NCBI GenBank assembly: GCA_015234465.1 | Contig: JADGNA010000023.1 | Span: forward strand, 124,001 to 188,000 | From: Salinibacterium sp. | Lineage (GTDB): Bacteria > Actinomycetota > Actinomycetes > Actinomycetales > Microbacteriaceae | Length of the DNA: 64,000 bases | Direction of reading: 5' to 3' | Part shown: positions 38,736 through 47,782 of the stretch, in pieces | Layout of the letters: each line of letters starts with the position of its first letter | How positions within the stretch are numbered: the first letter of the stretch is position 1 | Made by a program: the position numbers and the translations under genes | Notes under the pieces: model-generated | The model's database searches: none | Seen by the model: only the letters and a program-made list of their open reading frames with translations | Told to the model about the DNA's origin: nothing

Positions 38736-40015
38736 TGAGCACTGCGACCATCACAGAGACGGATGCCCGTGCATCCGTCATCGAGACACCGCGCAACTGG
38801 AAGGCGCCCATCGCGTTCGGCGTGTTCGCCGTCGTCTCCTTCGTGGTCTTCGGCCTGCTGGGCCGTGAGGGCACCAGTCGGCTGACCTTCGCGAGCAGCA
38901 CCGACTTCTTCACGATCACGCCCATCGAGGTGCCGAGCCAGGGTGCCGGGATCGTCGTCGGCGTCGTGCTGATCGCCCTCGCCGCGGTGTCCGCCTGGTT
39001 CACGTGGCAGCGGCGCCCGGCCGCACCCATGTGGATGCTGCTGGCCTTCGGCGTCTTCTTCGTCTTCGGCCTGCTGGTGTGGATCGGCACGGGGGCAACC
39101 GTGCCCGTCGTGTGGCTCCTCACGGGCACCCTCGCGCTCGCGACCCCGCTCGTCTTCGGCGCCATGGCGGGTGTCATCAGCGAGCGCGTCGGCGTCGTCA
39201 ACATCGCGATCGAGGGCCAGTTGCTCGCCGGCGCGTTCACCTCGGCGCTCGTCGCGTCGCTCACGCAGAACCCCTTCATGGGCTTGCTCGCGGCGCTCGT
39301 CGCCGGAGCGCTTGTCTCGATTATCCTCGCGGTGTTCTCGATCAAGTACCTTGTGGAGCAGGTCGTCGTCGGTGTCGTGCTCAACATGCTCGTCATCGGG
39401 CTCACGAGCTTCCTGTACTCCTCGGTGCTCAACAAGAACCCGAGCGTGCTGAACTCGCCCGTCAAGTTCACGCGCGAGCCGATCCCGTTCCTCTCCGAGA
39501 TCCCGGTGATCGGTCCGCTGCTGTTCAACAACACGGCGATCACCTACCTGATGTTCATCACGGTCGCGGTCGTCTACATCGGCCTCTTCCACACCCGCTG
39601 GGGCCTGCGCGTGCGGGCCGTCGGTGAGCACCCGAAGGCGGCCGACACGGTCGGCATCAAGGTCAACGCGACCCGCTTCTGGAACGTGCTCCTCGGCGGC
39701 GCTGTGGCCGGAATGGGTGGTGCCTTCTTCACCCTCGGCGCCGTCGGTGCCTTCGGCAAGGAGATGACGAGCGGCCAGGGCTACATCGCCCTCGCGGCGC
39801 TCATCTTCGGCCGGTGGAACCCGCTGTGGGCCGCCCTTGCGGCACTCCTCTTCGGCTTCGCGATCAACATCAAGACGCTCGTCACGCAGGTGGGCGCCGA
39901 CATCCCGACCGAGTTCCTGTCGATGATCCCGTACCTCGTCACGATCCTTGCGGTCGCTGGCTTCGTCGGGCAGTCGAAGGCGCCAGCAGCATCCGGAAAG
40001 CCGTATCTGAAATGA
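38735..40015 (+). CDS. nucleoside ABC transporter permease 2
   Basis: 426 residues, BPD_transp_2 type, with about ten membrane segments (AGVISERVGVVNIAIEGQ; WGLRVRAVGEHPKAADTVGI). It pairs with permease 1 to form the membrane channel. ATG 38735 has GGAGGA upstream and shares a base with the previous stop; GTG 38732 is the alternative. Confidence 0.92.
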   Translation: MSTATITETDARASVIETPRNWKAPIAFGVFAVVSFVVFGLLGREGTSRLTFASSTDFFTITPIEVPSQGAGIVVGVVLIALAAVSAWFTWQRRPAAPMWMLLAFGVFFVFGLLVWIGTGATVPVVWLLTGTLALATPLVFGAMAGVISERVGVVNIAIEGQLLAGAFTSALVASLTQNPFMGLLAALVAGALVSIILAVFSIKYLVEQVVVGVVLNMLVIGLTSFLYSSVLNKNPSVLNSPVKFTREPIPFLSEIPVIGPLLFNNTAITYLMFITVAVVYIGLFHTRWGLRVRAVGEHPKAADTVGIKVNATRFWNVLLGGAVAGMGGAFFTLGAVGAFGKEMTSGQGYIALAALIFGRWNPLWAALAALLFGFAINIKTLVTQVGADIPTEFLSMIPYLVTILAVAGFVGQSKAPAASGKPYLK

Positions 40016-40422
40016 CAATCGACTGGAGTGGGCTCCGCACGGTCGCGCTCGCGGCCATGGAGAAGGCATACGTGCCCTATTCGAAGTTCCCGGTGGGGGT
40101 CGCGGCCCTCGTCGATGACGGCCGCGTCGTGAGCGGATGCAACATCGAGAACGCCTCCTACGGCGTCACCCTCTGTGCCGAGTGCTCGCTCGTGAGTGAC
40201 CTCATCATGGGCGGGGGAGGTCGCCTCACGGCCTTCGTGTGTGTCGACGGCAACGGCGACGCGCTCATGCCGTGCGGACGCTGCCGCCAGCTGCTCTTCG
40301 AACACTCGGCCGAGGGGATGCTGCTCGAGACGGTCTCGGGCATCCGCACGATCGACGAGGTGCTGCCAGACGCCTTCGGCCCGCGCCAACTCGACGCCTA
40401 CAGCGAATCCCGCGGCGAGTAG
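40012..40422 (+). CDS. cdd: cytidine deaminase
   Basis: 136 residues, the short homotetramer form. Zinc and catalytic residues lie in GVTLCAECSL and MPCGRCRQLL, and substrate-binding residues in GCNIENASYG. It converts (deoxy)cytidine to (deoxy)uridine, the substrate form for later cleavage. ATG overlaps the permease stop by four bases, tying uptake to salvage. Confidence 0.95.
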   Translation: MTIDWSGLRTVALAAMEKAYVPYSKFPVGVAALVDDGRVVSGCNIENASYGVTLCAECSLVSDLIMGGGGRLTAFVCVDGNGDALMPCGRCRQLLFEHSAEGMLLETVSGIRTIDEVLPDAFGPRQLDAYSESRGE

Positions 40423-40481
40423 CCCCACGAGGGCAGCTCGACGCCACCAAGGCCGAACCGGCCAGATCAAGGAGCACCACC

Positions 40482-41774
40482 ATGGCCATCGAGAAGTTCG
40501 ACGCGGTCGACCTCATCCACACCAAGCGCGACAAGGGTGCGCTGGGCACCGAGCAGATCAACTGGCTCGTCGACGCCTACACGCGCGGCTACGTCGGCGA
40601 TGAGCAGATGGCGGCCATGACGATGGCGATCTTCCTCAACGGCATGGGGCGCCAGGAAATCCGCGACCTGACCCTCGCGATGATCGCGAGTGGCGAGCGG
40701 ATGAACTTCGACTCGCTCTCGAAGCCCACGACCGACAAGCACTCCACGGGTGGGGTCGGCGACAAGATCACGCTGCCGCTCGCGCCGCTCGTGGCATCCT
40801 TCGGCGTCGCGGTTCCGCAGCTCTCGGGCCGCGGCCTCGGCCACACCGGCGGCACGCTCGACAAGCTCGAGTCGATCCCGGGGTGGCGGGCCGACCTCAG
40901 CAACGAGGAGTTCTTCGCCCAGCTCGAGGATGTCGGCTCCGTCATCTGCGCCGCCGGTGCCGGCCTCGCGCCCGCCGACAAGAAGCTCTACGCGCTCCGC
41001 GACATCACGGGAACGGTCGAGGCCATCCCGCTCATCGCCTCGTCGATCATGTCGAAGAAGATCGCGGAGGGCACGGCGGCCCTCGTGCTCGACGTGAAGT
41101 TCGGCTCGGGCGCGTTCCTGAAGGATCCGGCCCGCAGCCGCGAGCTCGCCGAGACGATGGTCGCGCTCGGCAAGGACGCGGGCGTCGCGACGGTCGCACT
41201 CCTCACGAACATGAACGTGCCCCTCGGGCTCACGATCGGCAACGCGAACGAGGTGCGGGAGTCGGTCGAGGTGCTCGCGGGCGGCGGCCCGGCGGATGTC
41301 GTCGAGCTCACGGTCGCGCTCGCCCGCGAGATGCTCGCGCTGGCGGGCCAGCCCGACGCGGATGTCGAGGCGGCACTCAAGGACGGCCGTGCGATGGACA
41401 CCTGGCGCGCCATGATCAGCGCCCAGGGCGGAGACCCGGATGCCGCACTGCCGGTTGCCCGCGAACAGCACGTCGTGACGGCCGACCGTGATGGCATCCT
41501 CGTGCAGCAGGAGGCACTGCCCTTCGGTGTCGCAGCGTGGCGTCTCGGCGCCGGCCGCGCCCGCAAGCAGGACCCCGTGCAGCACGCTGCGGGCATTGAC
41601 CTGCACGCGAAGCCGGGTGACACGGTCACGAAGGGCCAGCCGCTCTTCACGCTGAGCGCGGACGAGCCGGAGCGTTTCGAGCGGGCACTCGAGTCGCTCG
41701 AGGGCGCCTACGAGGTCGCGGAGCCGGGCACGCCCTTCGAGGTGCAGCCACTCATCGCTGACCGCATCTCATAG
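40482..41774 (+). CDS. deoA: thymidine phosphorylase
   Basis: 430 residues. The phosphate-binding KHSTGGVGDKITLPLAPLVA signature and GRGLGHTGGTLDKLESIPG are intact. It cleaves thymidine and deoxyuridine (possibly uridine too, as pyrimidine phosphorylase) to base and pentose 1-phosphate. AAGGAG precedes the ATG. It belongs to the uptake-salvage operon. Confidence 0.94.
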   Translation: MAIEKFDAVDLIHTKRDKGALGTEQINWLVDAYTRGYVGDEQMAAMTMAIFLNGMGRQEIRDLTLAMIASGERMNFDSLSKPTTDKHSTGGVGDKITLPLAPLVASFGVAVPQLSGRGLGHTGGTLDKLESIPGWRADLSNEEFFAQLEDVGSVICAAGAGLAPADKKLYALRDITGTVEAIPLIASSIMSKKIAEGTAALVLDVKFGSGAFLKDPARSRELAETMVALGKDAGVATVALLTNMNVPLGLTIGNANEVRESVEVLAGGGPADVVELTVALAREMLALAGQPDADVEAALKDGRAMDTWRAMISAQGGDPDAALPVAREQHVVTADRDGILVQQEALPFGVAAWRLGAGRARKQDPVQHAAGIDLHAKPGDTVTKGQPLFTLSADEPERFERALESLEGAYEVAEPGTPFEVQPLIADRIS

Positions 41775-41845
41775 TTTCGGATGGTAGACGGATGATTCCT
41801 GCCCTGCTGCGGCGAACATCCGTCTGCCCTCTTGATCAGGGGCGG

Positions 41846-41851
41846 TAGATT
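41846..41851 (+). promoter_or_regulatory. -10 hexamer of a leaderless promoter (add)
   Basis: TAGATT ends six bases before the ATG at 41858, suggesting that add has its own leaderless transcript. Confidence 0.55.
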
Positions 41852-41857
41852 TGAGGG

Positions 41858-42979
41858 ATGACAACGTCGCCTGATGCCCCGCTGCTGCCCGGAGGGGTCG
41901 CCGAGATCGCCGCTCTGCCCAAGGTCTCGCTCCACGACCACCTCGATGGGGGACTGCGGCCGCAGACGATCATCGAACTCGCCGACGAGATCTCGCTCGA
42001 CCTGCCGGCGACGGATGCCCCGGCGCTGGCCGATTGGTTCGCCGAGAGTGCCGACTCAGGCTCGCTCGTCGACTACCTCAAGACCTTCGATGTGACGACG
42101 GCCGTCATGCAGACGCGGCAGGGACTCGAGCGGGTCGCCCGCGAGTTCGTGCACGACCTCGTCGCCGACGGGGTCATCTACGGCGAGATCCGCTGGGCGC
42201 CGGAGCAGCACCTGACTCGCGGCCTCAGCCTCGATGAGGTCGTCGAGGCCGTGCAGGAGGGCCTGGATGCAGGGGTGACGGATGCCGCGCGCTCGGGCCA
42301 TTCGATCCGGGTGGGCCAGCTCGTGACCGCGATGCGCCACGCCGACCGCGGCCTCGAGATCGCGGAGCTTGCCGTGCGGCACCGGGACAACGGGGTCGTG
42401 GGCTTCGACTTCGCGGGCGCCGAGGCGGGGTTTCCGCCGAGCCGGGCGCGGGCGGCCTTCGACTATCTCGCCGAGCAGAACTTCCCCGCGACCATCCATG
42501 CGGGCGAGGCGGACGGGCTCGACAGCATCCGCAGTGCCCTCGTCGACGGGCGGGCGCTGCGACTCGGCCACGGCGTGCGCATCGCGGAGGACATCACGAT
42601 CGACAGCAGCGACGACGAGGCCACCTATGTGACCCTCGGCCGCCTGTCGCAGTGGGTCAAGGACCGCGAGATCGCGCTCGAGCTGAGCCCGTCGAGCAAC
42701 CTCCAGACGGGTGCGATTGCGGCGTGGGGCGACGAGATCGTCGACCACCCCTTCGACCTGCTCTACCAGCTCGGCTTCCGGGTCACGGTCAACACCGACA
42801 ACCGGCTCATGAGCCGCACCTCGCTCACGGCCGAGCTCGCGCTCCTCTCCGACGCATTCGGTTACGACCGTGCCGACTTCGAGGTCTTCCAGCGCAATGC
42901 CGCCGCCGCCACCTTCCTGCCGCTTGAGGAGAGGCTCGACCTGCTGGATGCCATCAGTGCGGGCTTCGAGGACGCCTGA
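41858..42979 (+). CDS. add: adenosine deaminase
   Basis: 373 residues. Metal-binding His residues lie in SLHDHLDGGLRP, the catalytic Glu in FPATIHAGEADG and the late Asp in VNTDNRLMS. It converts adenosine and deoxyadenosine to (deoxy)inosine, which purine nucleoside phosphorylase can then split. The second Asp of the usual NTDDP motif is Asn here, probably a group-specific variant rather than a defect. Confidence 0.93.
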   Translation: MTTSPDAPLLPGGVAEIAALPKVSLHDHLDGGLRPQTIIELADEISLDLPATDAPALADWFAESADSGSLVDYLKTFDVTTAVMQTRQGLERVAREFVHDLVADGVIYGEIRWAPEQHLTRGLSLDEVVEAVQEGLDAGVTDAARSGHSIRVGQLVTAMRHADRGLEIAELAVRHRDNGVVGFDFAGAEAGFPPSRARAAFDYLAEQNFPATIHAGEADGLDSIRSALVDGRALRLGHGVRIAEDITIDSSDDEATYVTLGRLSQWVKDREIALELSPSSNLQTGAIAAWGDEIVDHPFDLLYQLGFRVTVNTDNRLMSRTSLTAELALLSDAFGYDRADFEVFQRNAAAATFLPLEERLDLLDAISAGFEDA

Positions 42980-43419
42980 TGCCGCTCCCCGCGATTGACC
43001 CATCGGGTGTCGTCATCCGCGCCGAGGCGACGGACTGGCGGCACGCGGTGCGTATCGCGGGCGAGGCGCTCGCGACGGCGGGTTTCGCGACTCCCCGCTA
43101 CTCCGACGAGATGGTGCGGATGATCGAGGAGCACGGGCCCTACGTCGTCATCGCTCCCGGGCTCGCGCTCGCGCACGCCCGCCCGGGGCCCGAGGTGCTC
43201 GCGGACGGCCTCTCGGTCGTGACGCTGACCGAGCCGGTCGCGTTCGGGCATCCGCACAACGACCCGGTCTCGGTCGTGCTGGGGCTTGCGGCGCTGCGCC
43301 CCGACACGCACCTGCCGTCGATCGCCGCGATCGCCAACATCTTCAATGACCCGGGCGCCATCGCAGCGCTGCGAAGCGCGCGCACGGCCGAGCAGGTGCT
43401 CGACATCATGGGCGGCTGA
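42979..43419 (+). CDS. orphan PTS IIA component (type 2, ascorbate-like)
   Basis: 146 residues forming a single PTS_EIIA type 2 domain. The phosphorylatable His66 lies in VIAPGLALAHARPG, which resembles UlaC-type IIA more than MtlF. No IIB or IIC gene lies nearby. Its ATG shares a base with the add stop, so it is translated with the nucleoside genes. It may have a regulatory role or serve a transporter encoded elsewhere. Confidence 0.85.
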   Translation: MPLPAIDPSGVVIRAEATDWRHAVRIAGEALATAGFATPRYSDEMVRMIEEHGPYVVIAPGLALAHARPGPEVLADGLSVVTLTEPVAFGHPHNDPVSVVLGLAALRPDTHLPSIAAIANIFNDPGAIAALRSARTAEQVLDIMGG

Positions 43420-43461
43420 GGGGCCCGCCCAACACGAGGCCAGCCCTGGACAGGGCCGTCC

Positions 43462-45183
43462 CTAGGCGATGAGGTCGCGCACGGCCTGTTCGAGCTCCTT
43501 CACGACCGCCTCTGCAGCCGCGCGACGCCCGTCGACGTCACCATCGAGCACGGCCGCGTCGATGTAGGCCTTGAGCTTCGGCTCGGTGCCGCTCGGTCGC
43601 ACGATCACGCGTGAGCCACCCGCGAGGTTGATGCGCAGGATGTCGCTCGGCGGGAACGCACCGATGCCTTCCGCGTAGTCGTCGATCGAGTCGACGGCGT
43701 GCGTGCCGAGCGCCCGCGGCGGTTCGTTGCGCAGCCGCGCCATGATGCCTGCGATGACGCTCGTGTCGGTGACGCGCAGCGACACCTGCGAGGAGGCGAA
43801 GGTGCCGAACTCGCGGTCGAGCCGCGCCTGGTGCTCCTCGATGCTCGTGCCCGCGTCGGCGAGGTCCGAGACGAGGCCGAGGAAGTCGAGAGCTGCCGAG
43901 ATGCCGTCCTTGTCGCGCACCTTGCCCGGGTCGACAAGGTAGCCGAGGGCCTCCTCATAGCCGTAGGCGAGGTTGTCGACGCGCGAGACCCACTTGAAGC
44001 CGGTCAGGGTGTCGGCATAGTCGAGGCCGTAGTGCTGCGCGATGTGGCGCAGGGCCGGGCTGCTGACGACGGATGCCGCGAGCGCACCCTTCTCGCCCGA
44101 TGCCGCCAGCCGTTCCGCCGCTCGCCAGCCGAGCAGCGCGCCCACCTCGTTGCCGCTCAGCCTGCGCCATCCGTCACCCTCGGGAACCGCGACGGCAAGC
44201 CGGTCGGCGTCAGGGTCGTTCGCGATGATGAGGTCGGCGCCCACCTCGCTCGCCTTCGCGTAGGCGAGGTCCATGGCGCCGGGTTCCTCGGGGTTCGGGA
44301 ACGCGACCGTGGGGAAGTCGCCGTCGGGCTGCGCCTGCTCCTCGACGAGCACGGCCTCCGGGAATCCCGCGGCGAGGAAGACGCGGCGGGCGACCTCGAG
44401 GCCGACGCCGTGCATCGCCGTGTAGACGTAGCGGAGGGGCGCGGCCTTCCGCGGGGCGAGCTCGACCGTGCGGCGCACATACTCGTCGATGACCTCGTCG
44501 TTCGCCGTGACGTAGGCGGTCGAGCGCGGCAGGCTGTCGATCGTGCGTTCGCTCGCGATGCGGCTAATGTGGGCCTCGATCTGGGCGTCGGCGGGGGAGA
44601 CGATCTGCGAGCCCTGCGATTCGCCGCCCAGGTAGACCTTGTAGCCGTTGTCGCGCGGAGGGTTGTGCGAGGCGGTGACCATGACGCCCGCACTTGCATC
44701 GAAATGCCGCACGGCGAAGGCCAGCACAGGGGTCGGCAGCATCCGGGGCAGCAGGATGGCCCGCACACCAGCACCCGTCATGATCTCTGCGGTGTCGCGC
44801 GCGAAGACGTCGGAGTTCTTGCGGCCGTCATATCCGATGACGACCGAGGGCTCGTCGTTGTGGCCGAGCAGGTAAGCGGCGAGGCCAGCGGCCGCCTGCG
44901 AGACGAGCACGCGGTTCATGCGGTTCGGCCCTGCGGCGAGTTCGCCGCGGAGGCCGGCGGTGCCGAACACGAGGCGGGCGTCGAAGCGGTCACGCAGGCC
45001 GGCGATCGCCTCGGCGTCACCAGCACGGGCAGCCTTGATGAGCCCATCGAGCTCGGCCCGCGTCTCGTCGTCCGGGTCCTGGTTGCGCCACGCGGATGCC
45101 GCGGCGATGACATCCTTCTCGGGACGCAGCTCCTCGCCAGCCTCGTCGACGGCGCCGGGTACCTCGTCGCGCTGGGCACTCAC
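43462..45183 (-). CDS. phosphopentomutase / phosphomannomutase-type sugar phosphate mutase
   Basis: 573 residues of the alpha-D-phosphohexomutase superfamily, the long PGM2/YbbT form. The phosphoserine loop is VTASHNPPRDNGYKVY and the metal loop NDPDADRLAVA. Next to purine nucleoside phosphorylase and thymidine phosphorylase, conversion of (deoxy)ribose 1-phosphate to the 5-phosphate is the likely job, but phosphogluco- or phosphomannomutase activity cannot be excluded. Its ATG overlaps the phosphorylase stop by four bases. Confidence 0.88.
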   Translation of the reverse strand: MSAQRDEVPGAVDEAGEELRPEKDVIAAASAWRNQDPDDETRAELDGLIKAARAGDAEAIAGLRDRFDARLVFGTAGLRGELAAGPNRMNRVLVSQAAAGLAAYLLGHNDEPSVVIGYDGRKNSDVFARDTAEIMTGAGVRAILLPRMLPTPVLAFAVRHFDASAGVMVTASHNPPRDNGYKVYLGGESQGSQIVSPADAQIEAHISRIASERTIDSLPRSTAYVTANDEVIDEYVRRTVELAPRKAAPLRYVYTAMHGVGLEVARRVFLAAGFPEAVLVEEQAQPDGDFPTVAFPNPEEPGAMDLAYAKASEVGADLIIANDPDADRLAVAVPEGDGWRRLSGNEVGALLGWRAAERLAASGEKGALAASVVSSPALRHIAQHYGLDYADTLTGFKWVSRVDNLAYGYEEALGYLVDPGKVRDKDGISAALDFLGLVSDLADAGTSIEEHQARLDREFGTFASSQVSLRVTDTSVIAGIMARLRNEPPRALGTHAVDSIDDYAEGIGAFPPSDILRINLAGGSRVIVRPSGTEPKLKAYIDAAVLDGDVDGRRAAAEAVVKELEQAVRDLIA

Positions 45184-46022
45184 AGCGCGCTCACGATCTG
45201 CGCGAGGAGCCGGCTGATGACGGGCTCGGCGGCGCGGCCTGCCTCGATGACCTCCTCGTGGCTGAGGGGGGTGGTCTGGATGCCCGCCGCGAGGTTCGTG
45301 ATGAGCGACATGCCGAGCACCTCCATCCCCGCCTGGCGGGCGGCGATCGCCTCGAGGGCGGTCGACATGCCGACGATGTGGCCGCCGATCGCCTTCGCCA
45401 TCTGCACCTCGGCGGGAGTCTCGTAGTGGGGGCCGCGGAACTGGCAGTAGACGCCCTCGTCGAGGCTCGCGTCGATGCCCTTCGCGAGCTCCCGCAGGCG
45501 TGCCGAGTAGAGGTCGGTCAGGTCGATGAAGGTCGCGCCCTCGAGCGGCGAATCCGCCGTGAGGTTGATGTGGTCGCTAATGAGCACTGGGGTGCCGGGA
45601 GCCCAGTGCTCCTTGATGCCGCCCGCGCCGTTCGTGAGGATCATGGTCGTCGCGCCCGTCGCCGCGGCAGTCCGCACGCTGTGCACGACGCGGCGCACCC
45701 CGTGGCCCTCGTAGTAGTGCGTGCGCGCACCGATCACAAGCGCACGCTTGCCGCTCGGCAGGAGCACGGAGCGCAGCGAGCCCACGTGGCCCTCGAGCGC
45801 CGGGCGGCTGAAGCCCGTGACATCCGTCGCCGGAATCGTGGCAGTCGTCTCGCCGATGAGGTCGGCGGCCTTCGCCCATCCGCTGCCGAGCGTGAGGGCG
45901 ATGTCGTGGCGTTCGACGCCCGTCAGCCGCGCGATGTCTGCTGCTGCGGCGGCGGCAACCTCGAAGGGGTCCGCTGCCGGATCGTCGAGGGGGTGGCTCT
46001 GAGAGATCGGCTCACGTGTCAT
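45180..46022 (-). CDS. punA: purine-nucleoside phosphorylase
   Basis: 280 residues of the trimeric PNP type. Recognisable are LGSGWAKAADLI, NGAGGIKEHWAPGTPVLISD and FRGPHYETPAEVQMAKAIG. It splits inosine and guanosine to base and ribose 1-phosphate. TAGAGT lies six bases before the ATG on the minus strand, indicating a leaderless start. It forms a two-gene operon with the mutase. Confidence 0.93.
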   Translation of the reverse strand: MTREPISQSHPLDDPAADPFEVAAAAAADIARLTGVERHDIALTLGSGWAKAADLIGETTATIPATDVTGFSRPALEGHVGSLRSVLLPSGKRALVIGARTHYYEGHGVRRVVHSVRTAAATGATTMILTNGAGGIKEHWAPGTPVLISDHINLTADSPLEGATFIDLTDLYSARLRELAKGIDASLDEGVYCQFRGPHYETPAEVQMAKAIGGHIVGMSTALEAIAARQAGMEVLGMSLITNLAAGIQTTPLSHEEVIEAGRAAEPVISRLLAQIVSAL

Positions 46023-46124
46023 CCGACCACTCTATTGCGGCGCAGGGTGCCCGGGTGGATGCCAGCTGCCGAGTTCCTGTCGCTTTCACATGGAATGTTC
46101 GGAAGGTGCGAGAGAATGTTTGTC

Positions 46125-47561
46125 ATGGCCGACAAATTCGAGCGCAAGCACAGGATCGCGATCATTGGGGGAGGCCCTGGCGGCTTCGAGGCGGCGCTCG
46201 CGGGGGCCCAGCTCGGCGCGGAGGTCACGCTCGTCGAACGCGTCGGTGTGGGCGGCAGCGCCGTGCTGACGGATGTCGTACCCAGCAAGACCCTCATCGC
46301 GACCGCCGAGGCCGCCAACGCGATCGGCGAGGCCAGCGACCTCGGCGTGCAGTTCTTCGTGCGCGGCGAATCTGGGCGTCCCGTGCGGCCCGAGATCGCC
46401 GTCAACCTGCGCGCCGTCAACCAGCGACTCCTGCGCCTGGCCCGCCAGCAGTCCGAAGACATGCGCTCGCAGCTCACGCGCGCCGGCGTCACGATCGTGC
46501 AGGGCGACGGGCGCCTAGACGGGCCGAGCCGCGTCGTCGTCTCTGCCGGGTCGGGCAAGTCACGCAAGGACTTCGACGAGATCGAGGCCGACACGATCGT
46601 CGTCTCGACCGGATCGCATCCGCGCGTGCTCGACAGCGCCAAGCCAGACGGGGAACGCATCCTCACCTGGACGCAGCTGTACTCGATCGACGCCATCCCC
46701 GAGCACCTCATCGTCGTCGGCTCCGGCGTCACGGGTGCCGAGTTCGCCTCCGCCTACCGTGCCCTCGGTGCAGAGGTCACCCTCATCTCGAGCCGCGACA
46801 TGGTGCTCCCGGGCGAGGACGCGGATGCCGCGCGCGTCATCGAAGACGTCTTCACCCGCAACGGCATGAACGTCATGAACAAGAGCCGCGCCGAGAGCGT
46901 CGTGCGCAAGGGTGACACTGTCATCGCAACCCTGACCGACGGCCGCACGGTCGAGGGCAGCCACTGCCTCATGGCCGTCGGATCGATTCCCAACACGGCC
47001 GGCATCGGCCTTGAGGAAGCCGGCGTGCAGCTGAGCGACTCGGGGCACATCCGGGTCAACCGTGTCGCCCGCACCTCCGTGCCCAACATCTACGCAGCCG
47101 GTGACTGCAGCGGGTTCCTGCCCCTCGCATCCGTCGCCTCGATGCAGGGCCGCACCGCCGTCTATCACGCGATGGGCGACGCCGTGAACCCGACCGAGCT
47201 GCGCAACGTGACATCCAACGTCTTCACGCAGCCCGAGATCGCGACCGTCGGCTACACGCAGGGCGACATCGAGAGCGGGCTGGTGAAGGCGAGCGTGCAC
47301 AAGCTTCCGCTCGCGCAGAACCCGCGCGCCAAGATGATGGGCATCAAGCACGGCTTCGTGAAGCTCTTCGCCCGCACCAGCACGGGCACGATCGTGGGCG
47401 GCGTCGTGGTCGCGCCCCGGGCATCCGAGCTGATCCTGCCGGTGTCGATCGCGATCGAGCAGCGCCTCACGGTCGACGAGGTCGCGCAGGCCTTCGCCGT
47501 CTACCCCTCGCTCTCGGGTAGCATCACCGACGCGGCGCGAGCCCTCCACATCGTCAACTAG
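46125..47561 (+). CDS. lpdA: LpdA-type NAD(P)H-quinone dehydrogenase
   Basis: 478 residues of the pyridine nucleotide-disulfide oxidoreductase family: IAIIGGGPGGFEAALAGAQL, VVGSGVTGAEFASAYRALGA and AAGDCSG. The region that holds the CxxxxC redox pair in lipoamide dehydrogenases reads VGGSAVLTDVVPSK and has no cysteines, so it is not a true lipoamide dehydrogenase. Mycobacterial LpdA, which has the same change, is a quinone reductase. ATG 46125 follows GAGAAT by seven bases. It is followed by the upstream 21-bp repeat array. Confidence 0.9.
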   Translation: MADKFERKHRIAIIGGGPGGFEAALAGAQLGAEVTLVERVGVGGSAVLTDVVPSKTLIATAEAANAIGEASDLGVQFFVRGESGRPVRPEIAVNLRAVNQRLLRLARQQSEDMRSQLTRAGVTIVQGDGRLDGPSRVVVSAGSGKSRKDFDEIEADTIVVSTGSHPRVLDSAKPDGERILTWTQLYSIDAIPEHLIVVGSGVTGAEFASAYRALGAEVTLISSRDMVLPGEDADAARVIEDVFTRNGMNVMNKSRAESVVRKGDTVIATLTDGRTVEGSHCLMAVGSIPNTAGIGLEEAGVQLSDSGHIRVNRVARTSVPNIYAAGDCSGFLPLASVASMQGRTAVYHAMGDAVNPTELRNVTSNVFTQPEIATVGYTQGDIESGLVKASVHKLPLAQNPRAKMMGIKHGFVKLFARTSTGTIVGGVVVAPRASELILPVSIAIEQRLTVDEVAQAFAVYPSLSGSITDAARALHIVN

Positions 47562-47574
47562 GGCCTGCTTTCCC

Positions 47575-47669
47575 AATTCAGGAGTTCCCTTTCCCAATTC
47601 AGGAGTCGGGCTCTCCGAACTCAGGAATCGTGCTCTCCGAACTCAGGAGTTTCGCTACTAACTCAGGAC
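47575..47669 (+). repeat. array of five 20-22-bp units upstream of the endonuclease-like gene
   Basis: The core AAYTCAGGA recurs at 47575, 47596, 47618, 47640 and 47660, a spacing of 20-22 bp, separated by related filler such as GCTCTCCG. The array begins 13 bp after the lpdA stop. The same unit, in the opposite orientation, forms the array at 48737-48829. The 113 bp from its end to the next start codon hold no other clear signal. Confidence 0.85.
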
Positions 47670-47782
47670 CTCAGCCACTACTCGGACATCGAAGGTCCCT
47701 CCACAACGGCAGCGATAGGCCGGTCTCCCGAGTCTTACGACTTGCCCCGCCGCGTTGATATGGCAATGCACAGCATGGCGTC

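Noticed and set aside
46125-47561. Dihydrolipoamide dehydrogenase
   Set aside because: The CxxxxC active-site cysteines are missing; the LpdA quinone-reductase assignment fits better.
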